A stretch of 64,000 nucleotides of DNA from Karstenula rhodostoma CBS 690.94 (taxonomy: Eukaryota; Ascomycota; Dothideomycetes; Pleosporales; Didymosphaeriaceae), in assembly GCA_010093485.1 (NCBI GenBank), contig MU001508.1:1068051-1132050 (forward strand). The letters run 5' to 3'. This document shows, in pieces, positions 12,528 through 23,664 of the stretch (the stretch's first letter is position 1; each line of letters opens with the position of its first letter). The position numbers were made by a program, and so were the translations under genes. A model generated the notes under the pieces. That model did not search any database. It was given only the letters and a program-made list of their open reading frames with translations, and was not told where the DNA came from.

Positions 12528-13754
12528 ATGAAGCTCCTCCGGCAACAAATCGAGGCCAAAACCGGCGCGGGCACCGCGACGCTCCTCCCCGAAGAACCCG
12601 AAGACATGTGGCACGCCTACAACCTGATCCAGCCGACGGACCAGATCCGGGCCAAAGCCATCCGGCGCATCTCCAAAGACATGGGTGGCGGGGCCGTCAC
12701 GTCGCAGCGCATCGCGCTCGACCTCACCATCGCCGTCACGTCGACCGACTTCGACCTCGCGAGCAACGAGCTGCACGTCGCCGGGCGCGTGGTCTCGGAG
12801 AACGAGCACGTCAAGCTGGGGAGCCACCACACGCTGGATCTGGAGCTGAACCGCAAGTTTACGCTCGAGAAGGTCGACGGGTGGGATAGCGTAGCCGTGG
12901 GCATGCTGGCCGAGGCGTGCAACACGGGCAGTAGGGCCGAGATGTGGGCTGTGGTTATGGGCGAGGGCATCGCGAATATCTGCCTCATCACCGAGCACCA
13001 GACCATCCTGCGGAACCGCGTCGAAGTGTCGGTACCGCGCAAGGGCAAGGGCCACATGGAGCAGCACAACAAGGGGCTGGAGAAGTTCCACAGTACGCTG
13101 CTGGGGACGCTGCAGCGGGATATGGAGGGCGCGAAGCGCGATGCGCAGACGGAGAAGACGGTGCCGTTGCTGCTTGCGAGCGCGGGCTTCTACGCGCAGG
13201 CGTTTCTGCAGTTCGTCAAGGAATATGCCGTGCGCTCGGGCAACAAGTTCCTCCAGGCGCTGGTACCGAGTATTGTCGTTGCGCATTCGGCGGGCGAACA
13301 CGTACACAATCTCGCAGAGGTGCTGGCCTCGCCCGCCTGCACGGCGAAGCTCGCCGACGCAAAGTTCACCCGCGAAACCGCCCTCATGGACACCTTCATG
13401 AAACACATGCGGTTGGAAGACGGACGTGCTGCATACGGACCACGGGAGATCGAAAGGGCCGTGGAAAGCGGTGCAGTCGGCAGAGGAGGCGGCGTGCTGC
13501 TCATCTCCAACACGCTATTCCGGTCACATAACCTCGCCGAGAGGAAGCGGTGGGTCGCACTGGTAGATCGGGTCAAAGACGTTGAAGGCGGCGAGGTGAG
13601 GCTACTGAGCAGCTTGCACGAGAGCGGGAAGCGGTTAGAGGCACTGGGGAGCATAGCTGCCATCTTGACGTATCCACTAGAAGAGATGGAGGAGGAGGAG
13701 GATGAAGACGTGGCAAATGGGGTGCACGCAAACGATGAGGAAATGATAATATAG
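12528..13754 (+). CDS. dom34: Pelota / Dom34 ribosome-rescue factor
   Basis: Intronless, 408 residues, the normal size for Dom34/pelota. The protein starts MKLLRQQIEAKTGAGTATLL and has the three-domain layout of the family: an Sm-like N-domain (about 1-130, including PEEPEDMWHAYNLIQPTD), a central eRF1-like domain (about 136-265) and a C-domain (about 270-370, with the SAGEHVHNLAEVL and LISNTLFRS segments). It lacks the GGQ peptide-release motif of eRF1, as expected. Family role: with the GTPase Hbs1 it recognises stalled ribosomes and triggers no-go and nonstop decay in the cytoplasm. The last 40 residues are acidic (EEMEEEEDEDVANG). It is convergent with the next gene on the minus strand, with about 110 bp between the stops. 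Confidence 0.95.
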   Translation: MKLLRQQIEAKTGAGTATLLPEEPEDMWHAYNLIQPTDQIRAKAIRRISKDMGGGAVTSQRIALDLTIAVTSTDFDLASNELHVAGRVVSENEHVKLGSHHTLDLELNRKFTLEKVDGWDSVAVGMLAEACNTGSRAEMWAVVMGEGIANICLITEHQTILRNRVEVSVPRKGKGHMEQHNKGLEKFHSTLLGTLQRDMEGAKRDAQTEKTVPLLLASAGFYAQAFLQFVKEYAVRSGNKFLQALVPSIVVAHSAGEHVHNLAEVLASPACTAKLADAKFTRETALMDTFMKHMRLEDGRAAYGPREIERAVESGAVGRGGGVLLISNTLFRSHNLAERKRWVALVDRVKDVEGGEVRLLSSLHESGKRLEALGSIAAILTYPLEEMEEEEDEDVANGVHANDEEMII

Positions 13755-13871
13755 CATTGACGTCATTAGCTAACTCAAAACATTGATACCCAAACCGTGT
13801 TACGCAGACCGTGCTGTGGAACCGCATTACAACGCCCATATCCAAGAGGGGTATCTAAGGTCATACAGCAT

Positions 13872-15908
13872 CTATCGTACCGCAATCGGCGGCGATCCAA
13901 AAGCAAGATCGTCATCATCATCATCATCATCAAAGAAAGAATTCGCCTCCTGCGTCGACAATCCAAACTCACTAAACGAGGGCCGTGACATCGTCTGTGA
14001 GTTGTTGGCATCTCGCCTCGCTCCAGTGTTGCTTGCAGCTTTTGTAATGGCCGTGTTGAAGACCTGTTTTGGTCCCATCGAGTGCGACTGCATTGTCTTT
14101 TGTTGGTGGGGACCATCACGCCTCGCTGATGCGGCGACAGTTCTCTTCTTTGGCGCAAAATTTACCGCAGCTTGGTCCGAATCTTCGGGGTGTTTCCGCT
14201 TGAGCACTGGCTGATTGTGTGGGCTCACAGCGGGCACACCAATCTTCATGGGTTGCCCAGAACGTGTATCCATGACCTTACTGGGTTGTGGCGTTGTTTT
14301 GGAGGATTGAGCTTGTGTCAAAGGTGGAGCTGCACGCTTTTTCGAACGTTCATCCGAATATATGAAATTCACCTGAGGTAATACAGGTGAGTCATCGAGA
14401 TCCTCGAGTGAGAAGTCGAAGTCTTGAGTTGAAAGTGGAGGTAAAGAGTTTGAGGTTGGGGTCGCAGGCACTACGGGGGGTTTTGAGTCCGGCGGTGCCA
14501 TGCAAGGCGATGACGGCTCTAAAGATAGGTCGCGAGCGATCTGTGAGGCAGAATCGAGGAAATCGTCCCAGCCGTCCAGTGCTGGCGCTGGCGCTGGCGG
14601 GGGTAGTGTAGGTTTTGAGATTGGCGTAGGCTTAGATATTGAAGCAGGCAAGCCTGGGAGCTTGAAGCTAGGGTTGCGATTTGACTGAGAAGGAGCTTTC
14701 GGGGTCGGCATCAGTCGCTTGGACGATGAATTTGACAGCTGTAGGGCCCGGCCGGACTGCGTGGGCTTCTTGAAACCGGACAGTGAAGGCTTTCGACTGT
14801 GAACCGGGGTGGCAAAGTCTTTCGAGACTTGGATTGGGAACTGGATGCGCTGAAACGGGAAACTATCCTCGTTCCGGTGCTTTGCAGCGAACGACACTTT
14901 TGTGAGAATAGTTTTCGTTCCTTCAAGCTGTCCGTCCAATACCAAACATTCCAGACGTTCTTGCTCTGCTCGCAGTATCTGTAAATGCTGGCTTTTTGAG
15001 AGTTGGCTGCTACTATTGAGATCTCGAAGAAGTGTCACAGCACATCCTACTTTGACGCGAAGTCGATGAGGCGGTAGTCCAGGTGGATTCAATTTGTGAA
15101 GTAGTGCAGGTGAAGGATCCCACGCGGTTGGATCGACAGAGCAATCTTGAGAGAGAAGCTCGATCAAAGGTTCTGGCAACTTGTGCAAAATCGAATCGAT
15201 CATCTTATTGATCGGTCCGTGTAAGCGGACAAAGTCGACATCTTCCTTGGATTGTCCCATGCTAGGTGAGTGCGCGACGGGTGCCGAGGAAGCGATTTTG
15301 GGTGGCTGTGAAGTTTCGGTAGCTTCTTCCACAGGATCTGACATGAATTGATCATGTATCTCGAGGAGAGTATCGTCGTCCAGCTCATCGTCCATCCACT
15401 GATCTCCGGATCGAGTGCTCGGTTCGGGTGTGTCAAATGCATCATCAGCATCGTCGTCCCATGGCTCCTTGGCGGCTTCTTCAACTACAGCCTCCAGTTG
15501 TCTCGCGACCTCCAGTTCCTTCTTCTTCCGGTCTTGTTCGCTCTTCTTCTTATACCCCAGGAACGCCTCCATACCCCTCTTCAACTGCGCCTGAGTGTGG
15601 CTATATCCGATCATCTGAGTAGCCAGACTCACGCCGTTCATTCTCCTCAGTGTCGCTTCTTTCTGTCCCTTCTCTTCGCGCTTCTTCTTGTTCGCCTTGC
15701 TGCGCTCCTCTCGTTCTCGTATGCTCAACGCTCGCTTCTCTAGATCGGCAGCGCGTTCTAGCTGGCGTTGCTGTCGCTCCGACGGAACAGGTCCATTCTG
15801 CTTGTAAAGCTTCTTGACCTCGGTGGAGGTTTGCGCGGTGCGGGTTGGGCGTGTGGTCATGTCGAGCTCATTTTCGGGTGGGCGTGGGGTTGATACGTGG
15901 TGCGCCAC
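13872..15908 (-). CDS. Disordered protein with a PIF1-helicase-like segment, 678 aa
   Basis: One exon. The N-terminal 150 residues are charged and probably coiled-coil (VKKLYKQNGPVPSERQQRQL, EKRALSIREREERSKANKKK). An acidic stretch around 150-200 follows. Residues about 225-368 resemble the C-terminal region of PIF1-like helicases: LLHKLNPPGLPPHRLRVKVG, AVTLLRDLN, then SFPFQRIQFPIQV. The helicase Walker A and B motifs are absent from the whole protein, so it cannot be an active helicase by itself. The remaining half is low-complexity (Pro/Ser/Lys) and ends in an Asp run (eight consecutive GAT codons near 13912-13935). The start at 15908 is the first ATG; the ATG at 15860 (MTTRPTRTAQ) may be the true one. 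Function unknown. Confidence 0.8.
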   Translation of the reverse strand: MAHHVSTPRPPENELDMTTRPTRTAQTSTEVKKLYKQNGPVPSERQQRQLERAADLEKRALSIREREERSKANKKKREEKGQKEATLRRMNGVSLATQMIGYSHTQAQLKRGMEAFLGYKKKSEQDRKKKELEVARQLEAVVEEAAKEPWDDDADDAFDTPEPSTRSGDQWMDDELDDDTLLEIHDQFMSDPVEEATETSQPPKIASSAPVAHSPSMGQSKEDVDFVRLHGPINKMIDSILHKLPEPLIELLSQDCSVDPTAWDPSPALLHKLNPPGLPPHRLRVKVGCAVTLLRDLNSSSQLSKSQHLQILRAEQERLECLVLDGQLEGTKTILTKVSFAAKHRNEDSFPFQRIQFPIQVSKDFATPVHSRKPSLSGFKKPTQSGRALQLSNSSSKRLMPTPKAPSQSNRNPSFKLPGLPASISKPTPISKPTLPPPAPAPALDGWDDFLDSASQIARDLSLEPSSPCMAPPDSKPPVVPATPTSNSLPPLSTQDFDFSLEDLDDSPVLPQVNFIYSDERSKKRAAPPLTQAQSSKTTPQPSKVMDTRSGQPMKIGVPAVSPHNQPVLKRKHPEDSDQAAVNFAPKKRTVAASARRDGPHQQKTMQSHSMGPKQVFNTAITKAASNTGARRDANNSQTMSRPSFSEFGLSTQEANSFFDDDDDDDDLAFGSPPIAVR

Positions 15909-16676
15909 GCTGATGTTGTGACACGCTAGACCCTGGCTTTCCGGATTTTAAAGACTTGGCAAACGCGCGGTCATGTGATTGCATGTGGCCCGCGGGCCCG
16001 GGGCAAGTCAAGACACAGTCACTGACCTATTGCATCCCGAGAGTTCTGACTAAGAAGTTGAAAGTGATTGCCTATCTCGTATCCAAGAGTTCTGATTAAG
16101 AAGCTGAAAGTGATGGCCTATCTCATATCCAAGCTCCACCACGTATGTGCGGCTCTTGCTGGGTGTACGCATGTGGGCGGCACACCTCTTACCGTAGGTA
16201 ATTTCAAAGTCTACTCCATGCATCTTGTACAAAGCGTGCTTATCATTACACCTATTTAGACTCCGAGATCATCAACGACAAGCGACTGCATGTTCCTGCG
16301 TAGCTTGACTCGCAACTGCCCTTCCACCACCTCATCGTGACTCGCGTACATTTCCCCCCAACGTTCTCCGCTCTGAACGCCCGACGGCAAAGCACATCCA
16401 GCCACCGCGAACCACGCCAACGCTATTTGCGAGCGCCATTTCCGCCCGCCCCTCCTGGTTATGTGGATACCCCGCGTGTTCCAGTCCGGAATTGGAAGCT
16501 GTAGCTTCCGCACGGATACGTATTGCTGTGTACCTATTGCTGTGAAATTAGTGAAGGATCCGGAGAAACTTGAGCTGTAAATTCCTATCGTGCCGATTGA
16601 TTCGCATCTAATTCTTCATTTCGTGTGACCCATGTAATTAGTTGGGCCTCTCCGTCCTTCGCATCAACAGCACAGT
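15909..16676. other. Intergenic region with a 46-bp duplication
   Basis: This interval lies between the divergent 5' ends of the disordered protein and the SDR. It holds the tandem duplication listed separately and no convincing gene. Confidence 0.5.
16041..16132. repeat. 46-bp imperfect direct tandem duplication
   Basis: Two adjacent 46-base copies (16041-16086 and 16087-16132) begin GAGTTCTGA and end TATCCAA. They differ at four positions, so the duplication is recent enough to be obvious but not identical. It is non-coding. Confidence 0.9.
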
Positions 16677-17531
16677 ATGGCATTCTCTCTGAAAGGCGTC
16701 GCCTATATCACCGGCGCAGGCTCTGGTAAGCAAACGCGCGATGGCTCCCATCGCGTTGCAGAACCTCTCTCGCTAAACGGCACAGGAATCGGCCAATATG
16801 CTGCCTACGCAATGGCTCGACAAGGCGTCCGTTCCTTCGCTCTCCTCGACCGCAATCCCGTCACTCGCACCGTCCAGCACCTGAAGAAGACGTACCCAGA
16901 TGTCAACATCAAAGAATTCGAGATGGATGTCGCGGACGAAGCCGCCGTCAACCACAGCGTCGAGCAGACTGTCAAGGAATTCGGACGGTTGGACTACGCG
17001 CTCAACAACGCTGGCATTGGCAGCGCGCTCAAGACCACCGATCAAATCGAGAAAGCTGACTTTGAACGCGTCATGAGCGTCAACACAACGGGCGTGTGGT
17101 TATGCCAGCGCGCGCAGATCAGGCAGATGCTGAAGCAGGACAAATGGAGCGACTCGTACAGGTCGTACCGCGGATCGATAGTCAACACTGCGTCGATGTA
17201 TGGCAAGGTTGGACCGACGCTGAATGTCCCTGCGACAGCGTACGCCACGAGCAAGCATGCGGTGGTGGGCTTGACCAAGGCTGATGCCATCGCGATGGCA
17301 CCGAGGGGAATCAAAATCAACGCGATATGTCCCGGCTACGTCTTGACGCCTCTGGTCGAGGGCACGATGGACAAGGGCAGCGTGATGGATGACGAGAGGG
17401 TGAAGGTACCTGTACAACGGTTCGCGTCGATGGAGGAGATAGGTGATGTTATCGCGTTTTTGCATTCAGACGCGAGTAGTTATGTTGTCGGATCGGCCTT
17501 GGTAGCCGATGGCGGGTTCACCATTCAGTAA
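16677..17531 (+). CDS. Short-chain dehydrogenase/reductase (SDR), classical type
   Basis: Exons 16677-16725 and 16786-17531 give 264 residues. The 60-nt intron has no stop and keeps the frame, but splicing is required to build the cofactor motif TGAGSGIG (residues 12-19). The NAG motif (NNAGIG) and the catalytic triad are present: Ser153, Tyr169 and Lys173 (YATSK). An NAD(P)-dependent alcohol/ketone oxidoreductase is expected; the substrate is unknown. The C-terminus is VADGGFTIQ, without a peroxisomal signal. The next gene downstream on the same strand is a Baeyer-Villiger-type monooxygenase, 570 bp away, so the pair may act on the same compound. Confidence 0.9.
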   Translation: MAFSLKGVAYITGAGSGKQTRDGSHRVAEPLSLNGTGIGQYAAYAMARQGVRSFALLDRNPVTRTVQHLKKTYPDVNIKEFEMDVADEAAVNHSVEQTVKEFGRLDYALNNAGIGSALKTTDQIEKADFERVMSVNTTGVWLCQRAQIRQMLKQDKWSDSYRSYRGSIVNTASMYGKVGPTLNVPATAYATSKHAVVGLTKADAIAMAPRGIKINAICPGYVLTPLVEGTMDKGSVMDDERVKVPVQRFASMEEIGDVIAFLHSDASSYVVGSALVADGGFTIQ

Positions 17532-18101
17532 CCTCTACCGTTCCTTGAACTCAAAACTACTCCAGATTCCATGTTGCTCCTAGACCGTATTCCAAGTATC
17601 CGCTGATGGCCCTGATGAATGCATGTCAATACTCGAATCATGCAGGGCGAAGAGGCCTCGGTTCAACACCACCTTGGTAGACTACGCACATGCACTTCAA
17701 GGAACCCCCCCAGCATCCACATCCGAACCGCCTGTCACCGCACCCCAAAGCCCAGGAATGCAAGTATCGACGGACTGATACGCGAGTCGGACCATGCGCT
17801 ACTCGTTAGTCTCCCCTAAGCCGTCGCCAAAGCATTTCCGGCTCGGCACGAGTAATACCCACCTCAACTGGTGCGGCCCGCCGATTCATCCCCAGATCCA
17901 CGCGGGCTTTTGTCCGGCCACATACACTCGCACAATGACTCGGCCGCAGGAAACAGAGCGGAGACGACTGACTCCGTACCTGCGCTGCGCTGCGTCTGCT
18001 ATAAAGAACTGTCGAGCGGGCAGCTCTCCTCGCACACCGCCGCGTTGATCTCTGCCCTTCCACCTTCTTTCCGTCTTGTTTGCGCTTGATACCCAATCAC
18101 C
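17532..18101. other. Intergenic region, SDR to monooxygenase
   Basis: No gene seen. A TATA-like CTATAAAG lies about 100 bp upstream of the monooxygenase ATG (near 17999). Confidence 0.45.
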
Positions 18102-20056
18102 ATGGCGGACTTCTTGGTACCTACTACTGCGACCCCAGAGACGGATGCTCAGCATCGTCTGCGGGGGCCCATCCATGCTCAGCGCCATGTCCGCATCGTG
18201 TGCATTGGTGCTGGTGCGTCGGGTCTCCTGATGGCATACAAGCTGCAGCGACACTTCTCCAACTACTCGCTCACCGTGTACGAGAAGAACGCGGAGGTCT
18301 CGGGGACGTGGTTCGAGAACAGATATCCCGGGTACGTTGCGGCTGCTTACGGCAATCTGGGGTGCCGTCGCCTCGGTGCTTCCCCGCCCGCCCGTATCTG
18401 ATCGCGTCTGCTTTTGGGGAAAAGGCTAACTCGTCGTTTTGGCAGCTGCGCATGTGACGTTCCCTCGCACAACTACACATGGTCGTTCGAGCCGAAGCTG
18501 GACTGGAGCGCCGTGTATGCTAGCTCCAAGGAGATCTTTGCGTACTTCAATGATTTCGCGAAAAAATATGGCCTGCACAAATACGTCAAGACACGACACC
18601 AAGTCGGTGGCGCTACCTGGAACAAGCAGAAGGGCGGCTACGATGTGCAGATCAGGGACCTGGAGAGCGGACAGGTCATCGATGACCATTGCGACATTCT
18701 CATAAACGCCTCTGGTATTCTGAACAACTGGGCATGGCCGGCCATCCCGGGCATCGACAAGTACAAGGGCGTGCTCCTCCACACTGCGAACTGGGACGAG
18801 AAGGTCGACCTCCGAGGGCGTCACGTTGGTCTCATTGGAAACGGGTATGCCATGCCATCCCCAACTCATTCCCTTCTATACGAATCCCCTCACTAACACC
18901 CCCCAGCTCCTCCGGCATCCAAGTCCTCCCCACCATCCAACCCTACGTCAAAAAAATAACCACCTTCATCCGCGAGCCGACGTGGGTGTCCACGGTCCAA
19001 GGCCTCGAGCAGCACGTCTTCTCCGCCCAAGAACGCACCGACTTCGCGACCAAGCCCGGCGTCCTAACCAGCTACCGCAAAGACATCGAGCGCGGCCTCA
19101 GCGGCCAATTCGGCATCTTCCTCAAAGGCACCACCACAAACTCCGACACCGAAGCCTACTTCCGCAAGCGGATGGCGGAAAAACTCCAAAACCCTTACCT
19201 CGAGGAACGTCTCATTCCCAAATGGCACGTCGGCTGCCGCCGCCTGACGCCCGGCGTGGGCTACCTCGAAGCGCTGGGCAAGCCCAACGTCGACGTCGTG
19301 TACGGCGAGATCAGCGAAATCACCCCGCGCGGCTGCCGCACCGACAACGGCACCGAGTACCCCGTCGACGTGCTCATCTGCGCCACCGGCTTCAACACGT
19401 CCTTCAAGCCGCGCTTCCCCGTCGTCAACGCCGCCGGGTCAAACCTCCAGGACGTCTGGGCGCACGAAGCCCAATCCTACTTCGGCATCGCCGCTGCCGA
19501 CTTCCCAAACTACCTCATCTTCCTCGGGCCCAACTGCCCCATCGGAAACGGGCCCGTCCTCTCCGCTATAGAGTGCCAGGCCGACTACATGTGCAAGCTC
19601 GTCGACCGCTTCCAGACGACTAATATCGCCACCTTCGCGCCCAAGGCCGAGGCTGTGGCGGACTTCATAGCCTTCAAGGACGACTTCATGAAGAAGACGG
19701 TGTGGCAGGATCCGTGTCGCTCGTGGTATAAGAACCGCCCCGATGGTCCCATCACCGCGCTGTGGCCCGGTTCTACCCTGCACTATATCGAGGCTATGAT
19801 GGAGGTCCGCCACGACGACTGGGACGTCAGGTATAATGGGAATAGGTTCGCCTGGATGGGCAACGGGTACTCGCAGACGGAGCTCGATCCGACTGCTGAC
19901 TGGGCGTTTTATATCCGCCCCCAGGACGACGACGAGCCCTTCAGTAGGGGGAGGAAGCTGCAGCTTATCAATAAGAGTGGGACGGTGCAGGCGGCGAAGG
20001 CGGTGAGTTTTACGGGGAGGGATACTAGTGCCGTGGAGGCGGCGCCGAAGCTGTGA
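18102..20056 (+). CDS. Baeyer-Villiger-type flavin monooxygenase 1
   Basis: Exons 18102-18331, 18446-18844 and 18907-20056 give 592 residues. The first Rossmann motif is CIGAGASGLLMAYKL (FAD), followed by the conserved GTWFENRYPGCACDVPSHNY block, which the first splice restores. The Baeyer-Villiger fingerprint is present as YKGVLLHTANWD (FxGxxxHxxxW), followed by the NADPH-binding motif LIGNGSSGIQ, completed by the second splice. These enzymes insert one oxygen next to a ketone to give an ester or lactone, using NADPH and O2. The protein ends in AAPKL, a PKL tail that resembles a weak peroxisomal signal. It is most similar in layout to the second monooxygenase at 48.8 kb. Substrate unknown. 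Confidence 0.92.
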
Positions 20057-20547
20057 GGGAAAGAGATGAGACTCGGCCGGTTCCATGGCATATGATGTAA
20101 ATATTGACTTGACCCTGCCTGGAAAATTCCCGATTTCTTCACTCTACCCGCTGCGTCCTTTATCCTCCAAAACCCGCGTTCAATCAGATCAGGGTAGCAC
20201 AACAAAGCCGTTTCGCATTGAATAAATAATATATAAAATCTATACGTAACGCAACGCAACGCAATGCACCGCACCACAGCGACGCGCTAAATGCATCAAG
20301 TTTTCACGAGCTTCCAGATCCAAACGAAACTGAGGCTGGTATCATCAACGAAAACGCAACACAATCCCACAAAAACAAGCTCCCACAACAAAAACAACCC
20401 ACATAGCCGCCTCCAATCCAGCAACATCGTGATATCCCCCATCCTTTTTCCCCACCCTCGTAGACGCCAATTCTATATTGTGTTTCGTACATTCAGCAGA
20501 CATATGCAAACAAATATGGTACCTCGAATCAAACGTGCTTTTCCGCG
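20057..20547. other. Convergent 3' flanks
   Basis: This interval lies between the stops of the monooxygenase and the F-box protein. It is AC-rich with a GCAAC-type short repeat near 20248-20275. No gene seen. Confidence 0.45.
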
Positions 20548-23500
20548 TCACCGCTTCGCAGTCCTCCACTTGCCGTCAGCGACGGTTTCGAAGACGACTT
20601 TCCTCCCTCTGCTCCTGACACTTCCGGGCCCACCCGCGTCGATCCATCGTTGCAGGTTCTTGCACTGGCTGACGTCGAACAGCTCCATGTCCCTGCAGCC
20701 TTCCACCACGGCCTCGACCCCGGTGCCTGTGACGCGAACGCAGCCGCGTACAGAGAGGTGGCGGAGCTCGAGGAGATGCAGTGAGATGCATTGGAGAGAG
20801 GCATCGGATACGGCGGAACCGCAGAAAGCGAGGTTGAGGTGGGTGAGCATGGGGAGGCCGAGGGCGAGGACTTCGGTCGCGGTGTCGGACAGCGCACAGC
20901 AGAATGACTGTTCAAACGTTAGCGGGTGCGGTCAGAGGCATGCACTAATCATGTATTGAGTCACCCCAGGATGCATGGTACACACAAGGGTATTTGCATG
21001 TAAGACACCCTGAGTCGATACAGGATACAGTATCCGATAGGAAATTGCACTTACCAGGTCCAGCTCCCTCAGCCCTTTGGCCGCATTGGTCAAGTATACA
21101 ATCGCGTTATCGGTCAGGTACGTGCAGTCCGCCAGACAGAGCTTCGTCAACCGCGGGAAAGAGTACACGCTCCAGTGTTGGAATCCAATGTCGGTAATAG
21201 TGGTGCATCTTGTTAGGTCAATCTGCTCGATTCGAGAGGCTGCGTGCACGGCAATGTGTGCCATTGATCGATCTGTGATATGCTTGCAGTAGCTCAGCGT
21301 CAGCCGTCGCAATTTCGGGCATCCTACAACCGTGCCCGGAGGCAGCGGTTGCGGCATTTGCTGCCCGTTTGCACCTTTTTGGCCGAACGAGCGCCGTTGG
21401 TTCATCTGCGCTTGCTGCGCCTGTGCCATCGCCACCGAAGGTGGTAATTCGGGGACGACCCATCCGATCACTCGAGCCAATAGATTGTCGCCCACTTTTC
21501 GGCAATTGCTCAAATCCACTTCTTCAAGCCCCTTTGCTTTTTGTACCATTTCGAGTACGGCAGGGCCTGTTATGTCCCACACGCTCTTCATGCGCCATAT
21601 CTTGACATTGGGTGCACAAGTAGCTCCAAGCGCAGCGAAACCCTCGTCGGTTACGTGGAAGCAGTTGCTTATGTCGACAAAGGTGGGGCGGTTACCCACG
21701 AATGGGCATATGATGTCCTGTAATGTGCGATCCGTTACGCGGCGGTTATGTTTCTTGAGGTCTAGAGTATGGAGGATATCCGGAGAGGTATGTATAAGCT
21801 GCTTCCAATGTGTGGTTACGAGCCGTAAGTGCATCAACTCGCACAGATCCAGATGTTTGAAGATTCCAATGACGATGGAATCAGGCAAAAGCCCCTTGTT
21901 GAATCTACTTGGCCTCCGTGTCATCACTCTTGGTCTTTTAATCTCGAAGGTCGTTTCTGGTGGCGTTGTTGTATGCTTGAACAAAGGTGAGGGTGAAAGC
22001 GGAGTGGAGCTTGGGGAGGGTGATTTAGATACGATGACGGATGAGCCAGTAGGAGAGTCCGGTGGTGGTGGGGCGAGCGAGCCTCTCCGTGATCGAGACC
22101 GGACGTTGTCGAGATCCACGTTGAGGAAAGGATCCGGATCGAATGGCTCCATCATCTTCTCTTCTCTCCTTGAGGGCGTCAAGGGACTCTCGATTGTGGT
22201 CGGCATGTCTTCGAACGTGACTGTCGGAACGCTTCCCTTCGGTGGTGTGCGCGGTGCTCTGAGGTCGGCAATAATCAAGGAGTCAATTTTTGGAGTGGCC
22301 TCCGTAGAGTCGGTCATGGGGGTGTCGCTGTCCTTTGCAGCTTTGAGTCGTTCATTTGCAACCTGCTCCACCTGGCGACGCAAATCCGCACCGCACATGT
22401 CCCACAGCTGGTTGAGGACGTCGCCGCTGATCATCAGACATTCAACAGACGAAACGGAGCGAACAGTTGCGGTGCGAAGAGGTGCGAGTGATAGACTAGT
22501 GACCTCCCCAAAATACTGCCCTGGCCTCAAGCGGGCTTTGACGGATTGAAGGCTATGCTCGCCTGCGGCAATGGAATTTCTTCGATTAGGCATGGCGGCA
22601 TGTCCATTTTCTAGGGTTGGCTGGGCGTTGACTACTTCGACCTCGCCTTTGACAATGAAGAAGACATCGCGTCCTTGGGTGCCCTGCTTGATGATGTCGG
22701 TGAAAGGAGGGAAATGGCAGGGCTGTGCATTGAGACCAATGAAGTGCAAGATTTCGGATGGCAGGCTGGAGAAGAGGGGCAGTTCTTTGAGCAGCAGTCT
22801 CACTGGCAGACTTCCGTTGCCGAAAACGCTCATGGCTGCGACATCTGCGAGACCTGGGCTTGGAGATTTCCGCTTCTTGTATTGGCTTATGACCTCTCCG
22901 TCTTGCATGGAGCCCCGCTCGGTCATGACTACATCGCCGTCGACGCGATCTATCGTGCGCTTGATGGGTCGCGACACGAGCCCCATGGCGGGCTTCCTGC
23001 CGACTTCCTTCTTCTTACGCTCCAGAATGGCCAGGCGTTCTTTAGCCTCGTCCATGATGGCATGTTCTACTTCGGGGAACTTGGGCAGCTCCTTTTCTAA
23101 TGCTTCCTTGTTCAGACGCACGACTAATGAGCGCGTGCTGGCGATGATGGTGGCGGTGCGAGGGATGTTCATCAGGATGCCAATCTCGCCAAAGAAGGCG
23201 CCGGGCTTCAATTCGGCATACGTGCTCTCTCCATCGCGCGAAGTGACGCGTACAGAGCCGCGCACCAGCCAGTACATGGCCTTGCCCTGCTCGCCCTCGG
23301 TGAGGATGGTGTCGTGTGCCTGGTACAGCTGCGGCTTGAGGTGCAGGCCCACGGCAGCGAGGAAGGTGTCGGGGGCCGAGAGGAACAGCGGGAAGGAGCG
23401 CAATCTGTCGAGCAGATCCAGCGGCAGCCCCTGGATGGTGGACGCGGTGAGGGGCGAGGGACGGATGGGCCTGGTGGGGTTTGTGTCGGACTCGTAGGCG

Positions 23501-23664
23501 CGCACCATGGCGAAGGGATCGGGCACCACGACACCGCCGTTGGCCCTGGCGCCCGCAGAGCCTCCCGTCCTGTATCTGCGCATGGTGCGTCGAGCAGCAA
23601 GGCGTGGGGTGGGCTCGGGTTTGGAGGGCTCGGACCAGAGGGGCAGCGACGACGGGCGAGGCAC
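20548..23664 (-). CDS. Cyclic-nucleotide-binding / F-box / leucine-rich-repeat protein
   Basis: Exons 23664-21055 and 20907-20548 (147-nt intron) give 989 residues. Two cyclic-nucleotide-binding domains lie at about 88-205 and 290-430; both keep the phosphate-binding cassette core (FFGEIGILMNIPRTAT and YFGEVTSLSLAPLRTAT, each with FGE and an Arg). A Pro/Ser-rich linker follows, then an F-box-like segment (LLPDSIVIGIFKHLDLCELM) and AMN1/FBXL-type leucine-rich repeats to the C-terminus (LTLSYCKHITDRSMAHIA, LDLSFCCALSDTATEVLALG). The splice restores the last repeats. The layout predicts an SCF-type substrate receptor that could be gated by a cyclic nucleotide; that gating is inference. The start may be the ATG at 23664 or the one at 23583 (MRRYRTGG). 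Confidence 0.88.
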
